This document shows, piece after piece, positions 11,801-22,229 of a DNA stretch of 64,000 bases. Numbering within the stretch: the first letter of the stretch is position 1; each line of letters opens with the position of its first letter. The stretch is from assembly GCA_026214975.1 (NCBI GenBank), contig JAOBSW010000976.1, positions 33,155 through 97,154 of the forward strand. Direction: 5' to 3'. The position numbers and the translations under genes are program-made. This DNA is from Gentiana macrophylla (lineage: Eukaryota; Streptophyta; Magnoliopsida; Gentianales; Gentianaceae). The notes under the pieces are model-generated. The model was not told the origin of the DNA. It ran no database searches and saw nothing but the letters and a program-made list of their open reading frames with translations.

Positions 11801-14740
11801 TATTATACTTCTCCACCTCTTCTACGGTGATAAGATGCATTTTCTGTTGTTTTCCTGGTAATTTATGACTGTGAATGAGGATTAATGACGAGTTCTAAGT
11901 TTTCCTTGCTTTATCTTAAAAAAAGAGAGGAGAAGGCAGAAAGTCAGTGTCATATTTGTGTTACCAAAAAGAACATTCAGTCCCATTCTTGGGATTCAGT
12001 ATTCCTCTCAAGGGATTTTAGAATTCAAGTTCTAAAATCTTTTCATTTTTAATTATAAGAATTTTAAGCTAAGTTTAATGCCGTTGATTTCTTTCTGTGC
12101 CACATTGACACTGAAGAACTTTGTCTTCATGCTTTTATGTCGTGAGAACAAAAAAATGACAAATGACTTTACAAGTGCCATGAAGTTGGTTTTCCTGTTT
12201 TTCAGTTGATCTAATTGCATGAGTTTCACAAGAGATATGTAAACATCTAACATTTGTAAACTTTGATTGCTCGGCTTCTTTGTTATTTTGAGCAAGTGAA
12301 TTAGATGGACCTCTATATGGTCTGGGTATCAATTCGGCAGAAAGACAGCAATATGTGCAGAAAATGTTGATTAGGATTTTTTCCAATTATGTTTCAAGTG
12401 ACTTGCTTATTGTAAAAAATACTGCAGAAAGTCTTAGAGGAATATTTCTTGACCTTTAAATCATTTTTGGAAGTCCAGTGATGAGCTTATAAACATATGA
12501 TAGCGAATACGTAAGACGCCTCTTTTCCTTCATTACCTAGCGTGAGTATGTTCGCAAGTAAGATTCCTTTTTTTCTGTTGATGCAGGGGAAGATGAGCTG
12601 CTTGATGATCAATGATATTGACGCTGGTCTTGGAAGATTTGGTCAGTTTTATTGATATGTTTCTCTTTCTGCATTTAACATCGCGAGTTTGTACGCATAG
12701 TTTATCCAGATGAATCTTTCTTTGTCACTCGGCGCATGTGGTTTACTTCCATATTCACTTCTTCGTTTTTGAAATTGATGGAATGGTAATGGCTGCTTTA
12801 TTTATCATCTATTTCTTTTGATACTTTGAAGGTAATACCCAGATGACTGTAAATAACCAAATAGTTGTTGGGACCCTGATGAATTTGTGCGATAATCCTA
12901 CAAGAGTAAGCATTGGGCAAGTATGGAGAGAATCAGATGAAATACAAAGGATCCCTGTCATTGTTACTGGAAATGATTTCTCGAAAATTTACGCCCCTTT
13001 GATTCGTGATGGAAGGATGGAAAAGTTTTATTGGTAATGTATACCGTATCTACGCTGCCCTTCTTTTTGTTTTTTGTATTTCCTTCCTCATGTGTACATA
13101 TTTTCTTGGTTTTATTTTGTTTGATTTGTTGAAACTGCCCAAGAAAATGCAACATCCCAAAACTATTCATAGCAGATAGTGCCAGTTCATTTCTTACAGA
13201 ACCATATTCAAAGCAATGGTTTCTAGCTAGCTTAGCCTCTTATGTGTGTTTCCTTGCCTGTCAATATATGTAACTAAACCTTGAAAAACAAAGGTGACTA
13301 TGGTGAAGGATTGCACTATTTTGTAGACTTGGAAAGTTCAGGATCTATACAAGCAGCTCATCCCTTCTATTTCGGAGAATATTGAACGTGTAAAAGATAA
13401 CAGGAGCTACAGTAGAATCAACAGAACTGAAATGGTGATCCAAGGAACAGTGGCGGATCCACGTTCATTCCATGGGGGTGGTGCTGCCGGTGAAATTTGA
13501 CCACAACAATTTAGTTTCAACATGATTCACAACATACTTGTCAAAGTGTGTTGTGGCACACGTGGTTCTAGCACCACTCATTTCATCATACCTAAAACTA
13601 AGCCGTTTTGACATTTAGTTAAAACATTAATTTGACTATATCGGTCCCCGTCGTATATTGTGCCCCCATTGAACTTTTCTGCTGGATCTGCTACTGCCAA
13701 GGAATCTGTAGTAGTTCTACAGCTTGGAGTGTCTGTAATCATGATGTATCAGATTGCTTAGGCCATTGCTAGTGTCCTAATGATTGGATGCTGAAACTTT
13801 ATGTTTTCCTCCTTCACTTCGACGTAGAGACAAATATCTGCCTTGTCTCTTTTTTTTAATCCTTTTTCCAATGTAGCTATTTGTTTTCCTTAATCTCTCA
13901 TAGAAGCTATTTTTTTCTTGAACAGGCAACCAACACATGAAGATATTCTTAATATAGTTCATCGGATGTATGAAAAGATGGTATAACAAGGGAAGAAGTT
14001 GCAAAGATTATTGATGTTTTCCCTAATCAAGGTAATCTTGTATTGTGACTTTTTCTTCCTCCCACTTATTATCCATTTTTCTTCTTATCAATTTATCATC
14101 CTGTAATGTATTTACTTGCAGCATTGGATTTTTACGGAGCTCTAAGATCACGAACATATGATGGGTCAGTCCTCAAGGTACTCTTTGTCACGAACATATC
14201 TTGTCTTTTTATATGCAGGACGGTCATTTGATTGTTCAGTTTAGTAGACTCTGCTTGTTAGAATTGGTACTTTTTTTTTTTTTTTTTTTTTTTTCCATTT
14301 ATATCTGCATAGAGTGATTAATGTTTTTTATTGGACACATTCCCTTTAGTGGATAGAGGATGGAGGAGGTTTCCAAAATTTAGGCAATAGACTTCTCAAA
14401 GGAAATAAGGATGGAAGCCTTCCTGATTTTATTGCCCCCGAGGTAATTCCTGGAAAATTAAATACTTCGATTAAAAAAAAAAAAAGAGGCGTTTTTAGTG
14501 GTACCACATTGGGGAGTGAGGTTCGGCTTTTCAGCAGTCGAAATTCACTGTAGTACTCCGATCCGAAAGTAGGTTTGATGTGGTGTCATTAAAGACGCCC
14601 TAACATAATGTGTTATTCTATATGTTGAGCAGCAAAATCTGGAGGCGTTAATGGAAGCAGGACATTCTCTAGTCAAAGAACAACAGCTTGTAATGGATAC
14701 TAAACTATCAAAGGAATACATGAAGAATATGGATGACTAA
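8847..14740 (+). CDS. Rubisco-activase-like AAA+ protein, 12 exons, frameshift in exon 9
   Basis: Exons read 8847-9195, 9279-9364, 9497-9506, 9792-9854, 10218-10331, 11674-11735, 12587-12641, 12832-13033, 13926-14031, 14122-14177, 14350-14442 and 14633-14740, all with GT-AG borders. The predicted product is about 434 residues. A Ser/Phe-rich N-terminus suggests a plastid transit peptide. Walker A GGKGQGKS lies at residues 173-180 and Walker B LMINDID at 234-240, followed by the activase-like stretch IPVIVTGNDFSKIYAPLIRD. Rubisco activases remodel inhibited Rubisco with ATP; this divergent branch (I believe of the Arabidopsis At1g73110 type) is less well characterised. In exon 9 one base is missing at about 13977-13978, so YEK is followed by M-V-stop (TAA 13984-13986), giving 333 residues. 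The correct frame resumes immediately as ITREEVAKIIDVFPNQ. Exon 3 is only 10 bp. Either a sequencing slip or a recent null allele fits. Confidence 0.88.
13448..13696. mobile_element. hAT-type MITE in intron 8 of the activase-like gene
   Basis: The ends CAGTGGCGGATCCA and the inverse of CAGTAGCAGATCCA enclose 249 bp. An exact 8-bp duplication, CCAAGGAA, flanks it at 13440-13447 and 13697-13704. An 8-bp duplication with CAGTG ends is the hAT signature. It is non-coding, lies wholly in the intron, and leaves the splice sites intact. Confidence 0.85.
14486..14600. mobile_element. Small inverted-repeat element in intron 11
   Basis: GGCGTTTTTAGTGGTACCACAT on the left pairs imperfectly with the inverse of the right end (GGGCGTCTTTAATGACACCACAT), making a foldback of about 115 bp. 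It sits in the intron just upstream of the last exon and is bordered on the left by an A run. No certain target duplication is seen, so it is a MITE candidate only. Confidence 0.5.
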
Positions 14741-15271
14741 TTATTACTAGTATGAGATATATGCTCTTCTACACTTATAGCTTTAAGTGTGTAGCAAATG
14801 CTTTTTATTCATCTGCTGCTTGTTTTCTACACATGCCATGCCTTGAGGTGGAATGTTCCCCCACTCCCCCCAATTCTAAGTAAACTGTTGGTTTCTTTCT
14901 ATAGTGTTATATGATTTGGTTTTGAGTATAAAGTATCCAAAACCAAATTAAACCAAACCCCGACAAGTAATAAGAAATTCTGAAACACATTATACAGTCT
15001 AAGATGTACAAACACGTCGCACGGCAACACGACTGATCAAAAAATATAAGGACACACTATTTAAACAACTAAGTTTTGCTGTTTTGATTAGAAAACTCAT
15101 TATAAAACAAAGATAATTAGTTTAATTACTGATCCTGCTGGCAGACACACATTTACAATAATAGGTCCGTGGATCCTGCTGAACTCAGGAAAAATAGCAA
15201 GCACCACACTAAAAAAAAGTTAGTGCACCCATCGGGGAAAAAAAATACTTAGAAAAAGCATGTATGCATCT

Positions 15272-15302
<31 letters not shown>

Positions 15303-15898
15303 GTTCTGAATCCGCAGCCAGTAGTAGGCTTTTTTTACTTTTCTTGGTGTATGATATAATTGCAGGTTGCTGTGTCATGATTGAGTAAATGGGAGATGCT
15401 GATAAAGATGGTAGTGGTATCGACTCGGAAAGACGTGTAATGAATGTATTGATTAGAAATATAGTACTACTGCTACTACTACTACTACATATGTCTGATA
15501 ATAATAGTGCAATATGACAACATAAACACCAAATCAAAGTGTCTTGGCCTTTACGCCGGACCTTGATCCCCTTCAGTGCATTTGACTATCAGTGCAACAT
15601 TACACACAAAACTACGCCGTTTTGTGTGTTCATTATATATAAAACGTCTTTTTGTGTATTTTTTTACACTTGATTAAAGTCTCATATCTGTAAATTAATA
15701 GAATGCTCACCTCATATAAGTGTGAGGTATATAAAAATCTCATTCACTCTAAGTTCTGCTTTGCATCAAACGGCGAGGATTACTGGTCTAAGCAGTTGGT
15801 CTCGGGGCGCTACTTTCATGACTAATGCTACGGTCATAATGAATGCTACGACATGGATTTACACCATTAATTATGTTAGGTCTATATATGTAACGACC
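14741..15898. other. 3' flank of the activase-like gene
   Basis: Presumed 3' UTR followed by AT-rich intergenic DNA with a T run (15274-15302) and a short ACT trinucleotide tract near 15470-15488. The open frames here are produced by these simple repeats. Confidence 0.4.
15274..15302. repeat. Poly(T) run, 29 bases
   Basis: Uninterrupted T run just right of TATGCATCTTC. It could be the tail of an old minus-strand retroposon, but no element body is recognisable. Confidence 0.8.
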
Positions 15899-16740
15899 TG
15901 GTTCCAAAACCCGAGTATTTTCGAATTCAGGCCGCTCGGCCATGCCGAGAGAATAAATCTCGAAACACGAAGCCTTTCTAATCAGTACATATCCAACACT
16001 AAATGCGGAAGCTAAAACATCACAACTCGGGACTAAGATCACAATAAAATAATCTTCAATAATTAAAAAAAATCCCATGTAATAATAACTTTACTAATAC
16101 CAAAATAACGATAACCACAAATGTTCTAGTCTGCATAGTACCTTACTATTACATAAAAATCATTACCAAATCCATTAAGAAATTGCCCCGTCGAATTCCC
16201 TCATTGCTTACTACTGAGTATGTACCATAAAACCCATTGTCTTGAATAACTATCTGTCCACGCATTTTATCTAAAAGACATGTAGTATAGGAGAGTGGCG
16301 CATGAACGCCGTAAGGAAAAATCAAAAAGGTAAAAAGCGATCATTTGAGCGACGCTAAAGTTCACTTTTGGTTAAAAACAATGTCTTTAAAAATATTTTT
16401 CAATAAATTAGCTTTAAGTCTACAAAATAAAAATAAATATAAAACTCTTGGAAAGTAAATAAATCGTTGAAGTAATATATTGCCGGAAATATCTTTTTCT
16501 ACATTTTCTTCTGAACACATGCAATAGCCTACTAAGGGAGACTCATACTTATCTGACATGTAACGGTTCATAAGTATTACGTCTCATTATTATAGCACAT
16601 CAGAAGGGAAACTCAAATATGTAGCAGACCGGATCTTCACTATTATCGCCCGTGAACAGGGAAATTGACTGGCTCCGGTATTTTCTCACTATTATAGCCT
16701 GTGAGCGGAGAAATTAGTGTCGGGGACCGTCGATGATTAT
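15899..16740. mobile_element. LTR-like remnant starting TGTAACGACC
   Basis: The opening TGTAACGACC and the following AACCCGAG composition are like LTR starts of plant Ty3/Gypsy chromoviruses. Within it, two related phrases occur, CACTATTATCGCCCGTGAAC (about 16639) and CACTATTATAGCCTGTGAGC (about 16686). I found no matching end, target duplication or second LTR. A second TGTAACGCCC start at 19482 may be a related fragment. Confidence 0.3.
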
Positions 16741-17230
16741 TTCTTCTACTTAATTTCATCTTGCTATGAACCGTACATTTCTTATTTGTCATTTAGTTGA
16801 TGTCTTATTAAACTCCTATGAAATCATACATATACTCTATTTTGCTTGATTCTTTTATTATATCTACAAATATATATCGCCATCATGACATACTAACTTT
16901 ACAGAAATTAAAATAAACATAAAATATATTTTATTTACAGGATTAGCAAATGAACAATCATAGAAAGTATTTTTTTCCAAGATCTTAACCTTTTAACAAT
17001 CACCTTTTGGTTAAAAGATAAAAACTATAATAAAATAAAAGAAATAGTATTCATATCAAACTCAATACTACATCTGAAACACCATGAACCGAATATTACT
17101 TTGAAGAAAATAAAACTCAAAGGATGTTGTAAAATAGAGTTTAATAAACTTTTTTTTTTCTTTTCTCCTTTACAGTTCAAACCATAAATTGTATTACTGA
17201 AAAAAATTATGCTACAGTATGTATATTTGC

Positions 17231-17403
17231 CAAAGGGGTGTCTGAAAGTGGAAAAGCTGATCGACTGAACCGGATTAAACCGGACCGGAAAATGATGAAC
17301 CGCGGTTTTCCAATCGGTTTTTTCATTGAAGAAAAACCGAACCGGAAATCCAATTCAGATTTTGGTTTTATCCATAAAACCAGTATGACCCGAACCGAAC
17401 CGG

Positions 17404-17464
<61 letters not shown>

Positions 17465-17915
17465 AATTTGTTCACTATTTCCTACTATAAAAACCCCACA
17501 CACAACCCTAAATTTCTAAACCATATACTTACTGCTTTCTACCTAAACCTAAAATGCTTTCATTGCCGATAACCGCCGTTTGAGCTCACCGCCCGTTCTT
17601 GCTTCTTCTAATATTCTTCATTCTTTTATCGTGAAAATTTAAAGCGGCTTTGAAATTAAATTCTTACAACGACCACCCACGGCTTATGGTGCCAATAATG
17701 GTGTTTGTCTCATTTTTAGAAGAAAAAAATCAAAATTTTATGGTAAATAAAATACGATCTCAAAACCGAATCGGCGAACCGGATTGTATTGGTTCATCCA
17801 ATTGAGAAAAATGACCAATTCGATTCGATTCGAGAAAATATCAAAACCGTAACAATGATTCGATTCATAAAATCGTAAAAAACCAAGCCAGACTCGATTT
17901 ATTATGACACCCTTG
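17231..17915. mobile_element. Probable hAT-like element carrying a (TA)28 tract
   Basis: The left end CAAAGGGGTGTC is the approximate inverse of the right end GACACCCTTG. The interior has the AACCGGA/ACCGAACCGG-rich composition on both sides of a long TA microsatellite, as in many plant non-autonomous hAT elements. The 8-bp flanks do not match, so the target duplication is lost or the borders are slightly off. Confidence 0.45.
17405..17460. repeat. (TA)28 microsatellite
   Basis: 56 bp of uninterrupted TA. The Tyr/Ile open frames running through it on both strands are not coding. Confidence 0.97.
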
Positions 17916-18286
17916 CTTCAGATTAATTTCATTGTTAAAAATTATGTAAATCTATTGCGAAATACAAATAATGAGAAAGAAAAACATGCATATAGAAAAA
18001 ACATGATAAAAACATCCGATTAATACATTTCTCCTTACCTCTAATCCGAGCCGCCAATCCGTTTATCGAAATGTCGTATCTCTAATTCTCATTTTGACAG
18101 AGACGGCCGTTGCGTTTCTCTAAGCTTAATCTATTTTATATACTCTTCTTGAGTAGTGGAGCTCTTGTTATTTTATTTTCCTCACACACTCAAAGGAATA
18201 ACTAAACTCTAGAGTCTTAAGAACTTACTAAATACTTACTAGCATGCATTAAGTCCAATAGTGTGTATTAACTCTACTTTTCTCAC

Positions 18287-18321
<35 letters not shown>

Positions 18322-18810
18322 ACCTCTTCCCTTTCCCCCCTATAATTGAAAACAATTAATTTTCCCAAAATGTACTACTAATTATAGCAATAAATGACAT
18401 TCATAAATTCCACACTAATTACCAAATAAAAATAAAATACATATATTCTATCATCCTTATTATCATTTTAACAAATTACAGAAATACCCTTTAAAAAAAT
18501 ACAGGTTATTACAATATCATAATCGATAAGTCTTACATCATAATAAATTATTTAAATATAAGTTGTCATTCATCGTGATCGAGTGTTGTATCTATTTCAT
18601 TACTTTCAATATACATTACACAATCTAAAAAAAAATTAACATAAAGCATTTATTTTAGTATAACTTACATATAGATGATGGATTCGTATCTTTTGACCAT
18701 CCTTTACACAAAAAAAGACTTAGCAACAAATTTTTCCATGTTTGTAATTAAGTTTCATCGTCTTGAAATGGTATAAATTCAATAAAAAATTGGCCCATTT
18801 AGATAAATTA
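17916..18810. other. AT-rich intergenic region
   Basis: No gene or complete element recognised; includes the AC microsatellite at 18291-18318. Confidence 0.4.
18291..18318. repeat. (AC)14 microsatellite
   Basis: 28 bp of uninterrupted AC, a perfect dinucleotide tract. Confidence 0.95.
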
Positions 18811-19074
18811 CTCTCTCCGTTCGATAATAACTGAGGCAGTTGCCAACATATTTTGTTCCATTTTATGTGAGGCAATACAATTTCCAATGCAACATTTATT
18901 GTGTTTTTACTTGATTTACCCTTATTTATTATATTAGGAGATAAAAAAAACAAGATTACATTAATTATATCTAAGGACATTCTAGTCATGTCATTGTAAA
19001 AATTAATGTATTAACTCACATCCTTAATATGTGTGATTTTGACAACTGCCTCAAATAAATTGGAACGGACGGAG
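18811..19074. mobile_element. Stowaway-type MITE
   Basis: The ends CTCTCTCCGTTCGATAATAA and (reverse complement) CTCCGTCCGTTCCAATTTAT are both followed inward by TGAGGCAGTTG. TA flanks both sides (18809-18810 and 19075-19076). It is about 264 bp with no coding capacity. Confidence 0.82.
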
Positions 19075-20187
19075 TATATGATTAAGAAATTCGAGGTTTT
19101 GTGGAAATTAAAGTGGAGGGACCATATTCCTAAATGAAAGAACGTTAGGTGGCAAGATTGTTATAGACAAATTGTGTCAGAAAGTAGAGTAGTTAAGTTG
19201 AAGCCTAATCACAATTAAAGGGATGCAAGATATGAAGTTACTTTTTTTTTTATTATAAATTTTTTAGCAATCACCAATACATGATGTCCACTTGGGTATC
19301 CTCGAGTATATTTCAACTTAGTTTTAGTGGATTGTCAATATTGGCCAATTTGTCCACACTCACTTTTATGTAGGATTTTGAGTGCTTCTTAAAATATCTT
19401 GCAAAAGGTTACTTTATCCCCACTTTGCAAATGCTTCTCAAATAAGTTTAATAATGAAAATTAAGTCATGAAATTTGTAACGCCCTCCGATTCCGATTCT
19501 GGTAGCACTAATTAAGTGAGTCATAAACAATCTGATTAACTTATGTGTTATATATATTTATATGAAGGTGAAAATTCTACTACTTTAACTATATTTGACA
19601 TTATAAAATTAATATGATTTGGCAATGAAAATAATTGCATAGGGTTCAATCTTCGTAATAAGATATTAATAAAAACTATTTCTTATATCCATAAAAAATA
19701 GAAATAAAAACTTGAAAAACTTGAAGAAAAAAGAAGTGCCGTTAAAAACGTCACAGTAGCATGTACAACTTATCCCAACTCGTACTTTATTTCAGAATAT
19801 CATATAAGATCATGATAGAATTACTTTCTAAAATCTACACATATATACATATAGGATAATAATAATATCGTATAGGTTTGGTTCAACAATCAACAACACT
19901 GCCATGTGAATAAATAAAAATAATATATAAATACATACGTCCTAAACACTTAAGAACCCGAAAGAATGTCCTAAAGAACAATGATCGACTTTAAAAAAAA
20001 AAACATAAAAGTAATCAAAAAATAGAAAAGGACATGACATTAATTTATTTCTTATTTTTTAAGGGAGGACGTCACATTATTAATTGTTTATTATATGGCC
20101 GACGCTGGGTGAAACGGCCAACCCCTAATATGTTTGGAGGGTCACGTGTAATAATACTATAAGTTGATATACTACTCATTTTGCCCT

Positions 20188-20189
20188 AA

Positions 20190-20233
<44 letters not shown>
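20188..20233. repeat. (AAT)n microsatellite
   Basis: About 15 perfect trinucleotide units. Confidence 0.95.
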
Positions 20234-20234
<1 letters not shown>

Positions 20235-20392
20235 GAAAGCTTTAAAATAATCTGTACGTTCTTTGACTTTACGCTCCATTTGTTTTGTTCTGTTTAGGGG
20301 TCGCTCCATTTTGTGTCTTTGTAGTTTAGTTAGGTGTAAATTCATAAAAGCTAATACTAATAGTATATGCATGCATGTTATAAAGAAGTTTG

Positions 20393-20394
<2 letters not shown>

Positions 20395-20424
<30 letters not shown>
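20395..20424. repeat. (TA)15 microsatellite
   Basis: 30 bp of uninterrupted TA. Confidence 0.93.
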
Positions 20425-20427
<3 letters not shown>

Positions 20428-20504
20428 TCTCCCTTCCATTCACCTTTTATTTACACCCATATGCGCATCGGAATGATTCGAATGAATAATTTTTTTATAT
20501 ATTA

Positions 20505-20744
20505 TGTAACATCTAAAATTAAGTAAGATAGACTATAACATCTCATTATATCAAAGATTCAACCCGTTAGTTAGAAAAAAAAAAAAAAAAAAAAAAAGGT
20601 AAGATACATATAACAATTTTTTATCATGTAGTCATCACGTCTATAAATACCTATTGTATTTGTCATTTGAAGCAATCAAGTTGAATAATTAAGATATTCA
20701 AAGTGTTTTCCTTCTCCGAAATATTATTTTCTTCTTTTCTGACA
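20505..20744 (+). repeat. Element E 5' LTR (tentative)
   Basis: The right end TGACA sits 3 bp before the tRNA-iMet-type PBS. A TATA-like CTATAAATACC lies at about 20641. Without the partner LTR the left edge is inferred only from a TG dinucleotide. Confidence 0.4.
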
Positions 20745-20747
20745 AAG

Positions 20748-20758
20748 TGGTATCATAG
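20748..20758 (+). other. Element E primer binding site
   Basis: TGGTATCATAG, one base from the TGGTATCAGAG complement of initiator Met tRNA used by plant Copia elements. Confidence 0.7.
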
Positions 20759-20778
20759 TCATAATTTGTAGAGTGGAA

Positions 20779-21159
20779 ATGGCAAACAATGGTTTGACAT
20801 CGTTCTAATTTCCTCATATATATAGCGAAAGAAAATTATGTGAAGTGATGTCTAAGAATGAAAGCATTACTTGACTCTCAAGAGTTTGGGAGATTGTAGA
20901 GCAAAGATATACAAGGTCTGAAAATGAAGCCATGATAATTAATGAAGGGGGGGTTTGTCAATGACGAGGAAGAAGGCTCGACAAGCTCTCACCCTCATCC
21001 ATCGTGTTTCGATCGATGATACAATGTTTGAGAAAGTGTCCGATGCCTCCACTTCAAGGAAAGCTTGGGAGATTTTGGACAAAACTTATCAAGGCATTGA
21101 AGATGAATGAATCGAATCTGCTTTGGATTATTGTTCGAGGGTGAAGACGGTGGTAAATC
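20779..21159 (+). pseudogene. Element E gag, left part
   Basis: Begins near ATGGCAAACAATGG at 20779 and shows gag features of the plant Copia UBN2 class: ARQALTLIH, AWEILDKTYQ and DYCSRVKTVVN. Several stops and a frameshift interrupt it. The last codons join in frame to 42911 (QLKVWR..NIEDVRVVDKIL) when element D and one AAATC are removed. The product would have been a capsid-like protein. Confidence 0.75.
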
Positions 21160-21478
21160 GAAGAATTACATGAGTTCTTGATGTAGAAATGGAAAACTCG
21201 AACATTCGAAAGTATGAGCAAAGCGGGAAAACTATTAACTTGTTGATTATGATAGTTTTCTCAAAATTGTAGTTTACATTCTGTAATTCGAAGCTTAAAT
21301 AGATGTATTGTAGCTACTAACTATAACTGAATAAGTTGTAACTGCTTTAATTAACTGCCCCAATGTTTAAGCTATTTTAGTCGCCGTGTTTGATAAAATG
21401 CTTCAGTGAATTTCCTGCAACTTCTATTTGTTGTTGAATTGTTCCAGATTTAGTTTGCTTATTGATTGAACTTTGACA
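21160..21478 (-). repeat. Element D 3' LTR
   Basis: Matches 42587-42905 along its whole length with scattered substitutions and small indels. On the minus strand it begins TGTCAAAGTTCAAT, directly after the polypurine tract at 21479-21492. Confidence 0.9.
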
Positions 21479-21549
21479 CCCCCTCTCAAACTGAACCTTG
21501 GGGTTGATATATGTTGACTAAAGGATATGATTACAATAGAGCCTGAAAT

Positions 21550-21634
21550 CTAGGTTTGATATCTATCTCTCACCACATGGCAATCTATCTCAATGTGTTT
21601 GGTCCTCTCATGAAACACAAGATTCTCTACAATG
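21550..21634 (-). pseudogene. Element D RNase H C-terminal tail, separated by element A
   Basis: The minus strand reads VFHERTKHIEIDCHVVRDRY then a stop at 21552-21550. It continues in frame from 38319 once element A and one TATAA copy are removed. Confidence 0.88.
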
Positions 21635-21639
21635 TATAA

Positions 21640-22027
21640 TGTGGAAATATTACTCAGCAGACTCAGCCTGCTGAGGCTTCAGCAGGGTGCTCAGCAGGGT
21701 GCTCAGCAGATTCCTGAGCCTTAGGATTTCGTGCATAATATTTTTGTACACTTTATTTAATTATAAAAGACATATTAATTGTGATACATATAAACAATTA
21801 ATATGTCAAACTCTAGTTTACTTTATGTCATAGACACAATTAATATGTCATAGACATAGCTTTTACTTTTACTTTTGCATGCTTGCCGCCCACATCTACA
21901 TACTCAAGTGGCCGCCCAAGCTAGTGCTAGTCTCTCTCAATTGTATCTATTTATACACCTCTCATATCAATGAATAAACTAAGTTGAAGTTTACTCTTGT
22001 GTTTATCACATTCTCAAACTCTCTTCA
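21640..22027 (+). repeat. Element A 5' LTR (388 bp)
   Basis: It starts with several CTCAGCAG-like direct repeats (21653-21715) and ends ...CTCTCTTCA. It contains TCTATTTATACACC (about 21945), a possible promoter. An 18-bp block around ACAATTAATATGTCATAG, absent from element C's LTRs, distinguishes this subfamily. Confidence 0.92.
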
Positions 22028-22040
22028 TGGTATCGGAGCC
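22028..22040 (+). other. Element A primer binding site
   Basis: TGGTATCGGAGCC, one change from the usual TGGTATCAGAGCC that pairs with initiator Met tRNA; element C has the same variant. Confidence 0.88.
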
Positions 22041-22108
22041 TTACTGAGTTCTAAAAAAAAAAAAAAAAAAAAAAATTCATTTGCAAAACTCAGTTCTTTT
22101 CGGAAAAA

Positions 22109-22229
22109 TGTCAACATTATCGATGTTTCATCTTCTTGATGAGACTCACAATTGCCTCAAACAGATGGGATAATCGAACACTCTTCTTTACAAATCATAA
22201 ACTTGATGGTAACAATTACTTGTTATGGT
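22109..22229 (+). pseudogene. Element A gag N-terminus, cut by element B
   Basis: Starts at ATG 22109 and ends LFFTNHKLDGNNYLLW, the conserved N-terminal segment of this Copia gag class. The frame continues at 33831 (SRSMKMYISGQGKMGY) after element B and one ATGGT are removed. A frameshift is present near 22140. Confidence 0.85.

Larger units (their letters stand above)
19077..20504. other. Intergenic region left of the retrotransposon nest
   Basis: AT-rich DNA without a gene. A TGTAACGCCC phrase at 19482 looks like the start of a Gypsy LTR remnant, but no end was found. Simple repeats are listed separately. Confidence 0.4.

Noticed and set aside
15220..15537. Minus-strand frame with a lysine run
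   Set aside because: Arises from the poly(T) run and an ACT repeat; no protein features.
17207..17519. Tyr/Ile-rich frames on both strands
   Set aside because: Produced by the (TA)28 microsatellite.
17223..17923. 8-bp target duplication for the element at 17231-17915
   Set aside because: ATATTTGC and CTTCAGAT do not match, so the hAT assignment rests only on termini and composition.
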